Part shown: one piece after another, positions 19,118 to 22,251 of the stretch
Position numbering within the stretch: position 1 is the first letter of the stretch
Layout of the letters: each line of letters begins with the position of its first letter
Virus record (IMG/VR): IMGVR_UViG_3300008219_000120
Location: 1 to 22,251 of that record
DNA length: 22,251 nt
Source of the DNA: a virus
Direction: 5' to 3' (one strand)
Translations under genes and position numbers: made by a program
Notes under the pieces: model-generated
The model's database searches: none
Seen by the model: the letters and a program-made list of their open reading frames with translations, nothing else
What the model was told of the DNA's origin: nothing

Positions 19118-20812
19118 ATGGCAACATACGTCAATAATCTGAGATTGAAGGAAATTGCTACAGGTGCCGAATCTGGTACTTGGGGAACCTCTACGAATAC
19201 GAATCTGGAACTTGTCGGTGAAGCTCTTGGCTATGGTACGGAAGCGTTGACGACAAACGCCGATACGCAGACGATAACCATGGCTGATGGCGCTGCCGAC
19301 GAGGTTCGGGCGCTTTATCTCAAGATCACCGGGGCGTTGGATTCTAATTGTACGATTACGCTCGCCCCGAATACGGTCAAGAAAGTATGGATCATTGAGA
19401 ACGCTACTACCGATTCCGGTTCATCCGGCCCCTACAGTATCATCATAAGTCAGGGTTCCGGGGCCAACGTCACGATTGGCAACAGCAAGGTTTCGGTCCT
19501 TTATACCGATGGCGCGGGAGGTAGTGCTGCGGTTGTCGATGCGCTGACCGATCTGGTCGTAACCGACAGCCTTCAAGTTGCTGGTCCTACCCTGACCGTT
19601 GGTGATGCTGCGGCGGAAGACACGAAACTACTGTTCGATGGTAATGCCAAAGACTTCTATGTAGGCTTGGATGATAGTGCCGATAAGCTGGTTGTTGGAG
19701 TAGGATCGGCTGTAGGCACGAACAGTATTCTTACGCTCACCGATGATATCGTCACGGTTGGCGATGGAACGGCTGTCGATACGTCGATTGTGTATGACGG
19801 AAATGCCAAGGACTTCTATATCGGATTGGATGACAGCGCCGATGAATTAGTCATTGGAGAGGGATCGACTGTTGGTACGAACAGCATTCTTACGCTCACC
19901 GACGACAGCGTTACCATTGGTGATGGAGCGGCTATAGATACCAAGATCGTCTATAACGGGAATGCTCAAGATTACTATATCGGGCTGGACGATTCTGCGG
20001 ATGATCTAGTGATTGGTCTTGGATCTACTGTCGGAACGACTCCTGCTGTCACGATTGACGAGGACCAAAAGGTTGTATTTCCTGCGGCACACGTAACGGT
20101 GGGAGATGGAACCGCCGAAGATACTGCGCTGATTTACAATGGTAATGCCCAAGACTACTACATCGCTCTTGATGACTCAGCAGATGATTTGGTAATCGGT
20201 CTGGGGTCTACCATTGGTTCCACTGCGATTCTTTCGATGACCGAAGATCAGCACATTAGTGTACAGGCGACAAAGAGGATCTATCTGGATGGATTAGGCA
20301 ATACTTTTATACGGGAATCCGCAGCGGATATTATCATGCTCACCACTGGTGGCACTGACCGTTGGAAGTTTTCTGGCGCTAACTTTTTGGCAGAGGCAGA
20401 CGATAATAACGATATCGGTGCGGCAGGAGCGACTAGGCCACGCGATGTTTATGTCGGCACCACCGTTCAAATAGGTGATAACCCCGCAAGTGCTGGGACC
20501 TTAAGGCTACAGAAGAACTTTGGGATCTTCACCCGGAATAACGCAAACGATGCGAACAAGGTAGTTATATCCGAAAACACCATAACAGGAAATGACACTT
20601 TGGACATCGGTGATAACGGAAAATGGTCTGCTATGCGCTTCCATGTTTCAACTGCCAATGTGATGGAGCTTACCGCTACAGCTATCAACCTCAACAAAGC
20701 CGTGACGATGAATAACGCCGCGATCAAGATGACAGGACTCGCCACGAGCGATCCCGGTGTAGCTGGTCAGCTTTGGAATGACTCCAACGATGTGAAGATC
20801 TCAGCGGGGTAA
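19118..20812 (+). CDS. Tail fibre / host-recognition-type protein, 564 aa
   Basis: A 564-residue protein with AGGA before the ATG. N-terminal MATYVNNLRLKEIATGAESG followed by TWGTSTNTNLELVGEALGYG is the opening of tail-fibre proteins I recall in aquatic phages. It probably attaches to the tail. The middle has four repeats (about residues 160-379) built around TVGDGTAxDTxIVYDGNA followed by KDFYIGLDDSADELVIG. The C-terminal part ends MKMTGLATSDPGVAGQLWND with SNDVKISAG, a common fibre tail pattern. No chaperone or lyase catalytic motif is seen. Role: receptor binding or virion decoration, inferred. Confidence 0.75.
   Translation: MATYVNNLRLKEIATGAESGTWGTSTNTNLELVGEALGYGTEALTTNADTQTITMADGAADEVRALYLKITGALDSNCTITLAPNTVKKVWIIENATTDSGSSGPYSIIISQGSGANVTIGNSKVSVLYTDGAGGSAAVVDALTDLVVTDSLQVAGPTLTVGDAAAEDTKLLFDGNAKDFYVGLDDSADKLVVGVGSAVGTNSILTLTDDIVTVGDGTAVDTSIVYDGNAKDFYIGLDDSADELVIGEGSTVGTNSILTLTDDSVTIGDGAAIDTKIVYNGNAQDYYIGLDDSADDLVIGLGSTVGTTPAVTIDEDQKVVFPAAHVTVGDGTAEDTALIYNGNAQDYYIALDDSADDLVIGLGSTIGSTAILSMTEDQHISVQATKRIYLDGLGNTFIRESAADIIMLTTGGTDRWKFSGANFLAEADDNNDIGAAGATRPRDVYVGTTVQIGDNPASAGTLRLQKNFGIFTRNNANDANKVVISENTITGNDTLDIGDNGKWSAMRFHVSTANVMELTATAINLNKAVTMNNAAIKMTGLATSDPGVAGQLWNDSNDVKISAG
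19595..20254 (+). repeat. Four coding repeats of about 159 bp in the fibre gene
   Basis: Units begin near 19595, 19754, 19913 and 20096, giving spacings of 159, 159 and 183 bases. The third is longer because of an extra DEDQKVVFPAAH-type stretch. The unit encodes a 53-residue block with a GLDDSADxLVIGxGSxxG core. Confidence 0.8.
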
Positions 20813-20816
20813 TCGG

Positions 20817-21146
20817 ATGACATATGATTGGGAATTTGGTGGGTTGGATTGTTACAAAAGCTCTGAGGGCCAGACAGATGTCGTGTTCGACGTTGTTTGG
20901 CGCTTGACTGCTAAGGATGGCGAGTACTCTTGGAGTGATGGGGGACATCTGGAGGTGACCTATACATCAGGTGATCCGTTTATTCCTTTTGAGGATTTGA
21001 CGGAAGCGGATGTTCAAGGCTGGTGTGAAGCTGGTCTGGATATGGACGCCATCAAGGCGGCTCTTGATGCCAAGGTTGCCGAACAGCAGAGTCCTACGAC
21101 TGAGGTGTTAGATCCTCCATGGTCAACGTTCGATAATGGAGGTTAA
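20817..21146 (+). CDS. Conserved phage hypothetical protein, 109 aa
   Basis: A 109-residue acidic protein starting four bases after the fibre stop. It begins MTYDWEFGGLDCYKSSEGQT and continues VVFDVVWRLTAKDGEYSWSD. The PFIPFEDLTEADVQGWCEAG block is the hallmark of a small family found downstream of fibre genes in many phages (FxPFEDLTExxVxGW), function unknown. It ends with a helix plus a Pro/Ser tail. Its 3' end contains the SD (GGAGG) of the next gene. Confidence 0.7.
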   Translation: MTYDWEFGGLDCYKSSEGQTDVVFDVVWRLTAKDGEYSWSDGGHLEVTYTSGDPFIPFEDLTEADVQGWCEAGLDMDAIKAALDAKVAEQQSPTTEVLDPPWSTFDNGG

Positions 21147-21147
21147 C

Positions 21148-21366
21148 GTGCCTGATATCATATCATTCCTAGCCGTTCCCGCCGCTGCTGGTGCAGCGTG
21201 GGGAGGGGTCAAGGTAGGCTTGAATGGTGCCCGTCAATCAATCGCTCAGATTGAGAGAATTGTTAATCGTCTAGATGAAAAGGTGGATAGTCATGGGGAA
21301 CGCCTCGCGTCGGTTGAAGCGGAGACAGCTAACCTCAAAGAAAGGATCGCAGATGTCAGAAAATAA
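21148..21366 (+). CDS. Small membrane-anchored coiled-coil protein, 72 aa (holin-like candidate)
   Basis: I choose the GTG at 21148 because GGAGG lies five bases before it; the ATG at 21136 has no SD and would use those bases as codons. The product starts VPDIISFLAVPAAAGAAWGG, one hydrophobic segment (about residues 3-23), followed by a long charged coiled coil (SIAQIERIVNRLDEKVDSHG, RLASVEAETANLKERIADVR). This topology matches small phage lysis or membrane-linked proteins such as XhlA-like holins, an inference from topology only. No endolysin is in the window. The next gene overlaps its end by 14 bases. Confidence 0.6.
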   Translation: MPDIISFLAVPAAAGAAWGGVKVGLNGARQSIAQIERIVNRLDEKVDSHGERLASVEAETANLKERIADVRK

Positions 21367-21655
21367 GGAAGTTGAAAATATTTCTGGAGATGTGCCGACA
21401 GAGGAGAAAACAAATGGTATCTCTACTAGAGACATTTACTTTTCTTTAGAGCAAGCCGATTTAGCCAAGAATTTGCTTCAGGCCGTGAATGAATGTCGTG
21501 GCGCACACATTGATGCTCAGTCTAAGTGGGAAGCTTTTCTTGTAGGCATAGGTATGCAATCCGGCGATGAGATTGTCGGGGGTGACTTAGATAGCAATGA
21601 TCCGAATAGTCGCTGCTTAACGGTTTCGAGGACTAACGGCGTCATTGGACAATAA
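21353..21655 (+). CDS. Hypothetical protein, 100 aa
   Basis: A 100-residue acidic protein starting inside the end of the membrane-protein gene (AAAGGA upstream acts as SD). It starts MSENKEVENISGDVPTEEKT, then STRDIYFSLEQADLAKNLLQ and AVNECRGAHIDAQSKWEAFL, a helical pair, and ends DSNDPNSRCLTVSRTNGVIG. There is no membrane segment and only two cysteines. No family recognised. Its place between a possible holin and a large virion protein could mean either a lysis helper or a structural accessory. Confidence 0.6.
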   Translation: MSENKEVENISGDVPTEEKTNGISTRDIYFSLEQADLAKNLLQAVNECRGAHIDAQSKWEAFLVGIGMQSGDEIVGGDLDSNDPNSRCLTVSRTNGVIGQ

Positions 21656-21660
21656 CAGCG

Positions 21661-22251
21661 ATGTCATTTACCAAAATCGCACCCACGGCTGGACTTGTTA
21701 CGGATGGTACTAGGTATTCTGCACAGGGTACTTGGTATGATTCTGATAAGGTGCGATTTCGTAAGGGATTCGCTGAAAAGATCGGTGGTTGGGTCAAGTA
21801 TGTTTTGGCGACTTATTTAGGGACTGCCAGAAAGCTCCATGACTGGGTTACCGATTCCGGTAACAAGTATGTTGGGGTTGGGACGAACCTGAAACTGTAT
21901 GTAAATCTTGGTGATAATTACCACGACATTACCCCTATCCGTACTACAGCTACTCTAGGAACCGATCCGATAGCGACTGTTAACGGCACTGCTGTTATAA
22001 CAGTGACCGCAACTTCGCATGGTGCAGTAGCTGGAGATTACGTCACATTGGCTGGATCTGATGCCCTTAACAACATTACTGCTGCTGAAGTAAATACTGA
22101 ACATCGCATAGTTGCACTTGGAGATCCTAGTGACGCTAGTCCCGATGATAAATTTAGAGTTGTTTGTGCGGACACAGCGGGAGCTACCGATACTGCGGCT
22201 GGCGGCACAGGTATAACCGCTGCGTTCCAGATCAATACGGGACTCAACGAA
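21661..22251 (+). CDS. Large virion structural protein (tail hub / DNA-stabilisation type), N-terminal part
   Basis: Runs from the ATG at 21661 to the window edge with no stop (197 codons visible). The opening FTKIAPTAGLVTDGTRYSAQ followed by GTWYDSDKVRFRKGFAEKIG is the conserved start of a large phage protein (GxxTDxTxYSAxGxWxDxDKVRFRxGxPEKIGGW) that I recall as tail hub or P22 gp10-like stabilisation protein of podoviruses. The later DWVTDSGNKYVGVGTNLKLY fits the family's propeller-type strands. Residues from about 100 are an inserted-looking beta domain (TATLGTDPIATVNGTAVITV, then GAVAGDYVTLAGSDALNNIT). Assignment is by N-terminal pattern; the C-terminus is outside the window. Confidence 0.7.
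   Translation, partial: MSFTKIAPTAGLVTDGTRYSAQGTWYDSDKVRFRKGFAEKIGGWVKYVLATYLGTARKLHDWVTDSGNKYVGVGTNLKLYVNLGDNYHDITPIRTTATLGTDPIATVNGTAVITVTATSHGAVAGDYVTLAGSDALNNITAAEVNTEHRIVALGDPSDASPDDKFRVVCADTAGATDTAAGGTGITAAFQINTGLNE

Overview
The window is a piece of a tailed double-stranded DNA phage (Caudoviricetes). It holds a complete packaging and head module, then the head-tail connector and tail-fibre genes. The order portal, GroES-like protein, scaffold, small structural proteins, major capsid, decoration-type proteins, connector proteins and repetitive fibre proteins, with no tape-measure gene seen, fits a short-tailed (podovirus-like) phage. The protein styles resemble uncultured marine or aquatic phages of Proteobacteria; that host and habitat assignment is inference from remembered families, not from a search. 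No integrase, transposase, CRISPR array or convincing tRNA was seen.

Layout. Positions 1-2154 carry a leftward run of small genes, several with CxxC zinc-knuckle patterns and most with good Shine-Dalgarno (SD) sites. The first gene is cut by the left edge, and a 56-residue basic protein lies among the others. The small terminase gene (2190-2630) points right. It is followed by a convergent non-coding interval (2631-3008) with hairpins, a (TGAC)8 array and leftward terminators. A leftward 252-residue gene of unknown function (3009-3767) then separates the small and large terminase genes. A 649-base non-coding control region (3768-4416) follows, with palindromes, direct repeats, G/C homopolymer tracts and several extended -10-like elements, and then the large terminase (4417-5904).

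From the large terminase on, everything points right. Five small uncharacterised genes (5921-7764) precede the portal (7802-10405). After it come a GroES-like co-chaperonin, scaffold, an accessory protein, a decoration-like protein and the major capsid protein (13192-14127). Two structured intergenic segments flank the next structural gene (14437-14958). Connector/adaptor genes (15981-17622), a two-array repeat protein (18336-19100), a fibre with 53-residue repeats (19118-20812), a likely lysis-type small membrane protein (21148-21366) and a large virion protein cut by the right edge (21661 onward) complete the set. Many late genes overlap by 1-4 bases (TAATG, TGATG, ATGA), which implies translational coupling in one long late operon.

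Most unusual points: a palindromic element repeated five times, only in the left part and mostly just before leftward genes; the leftward gene and control regions splitting the terminase pair; a C-terminal RKADYY tail shared by the large terminase and a small downstream protein; and strongly structured RNA candidates right after the capsid gene.
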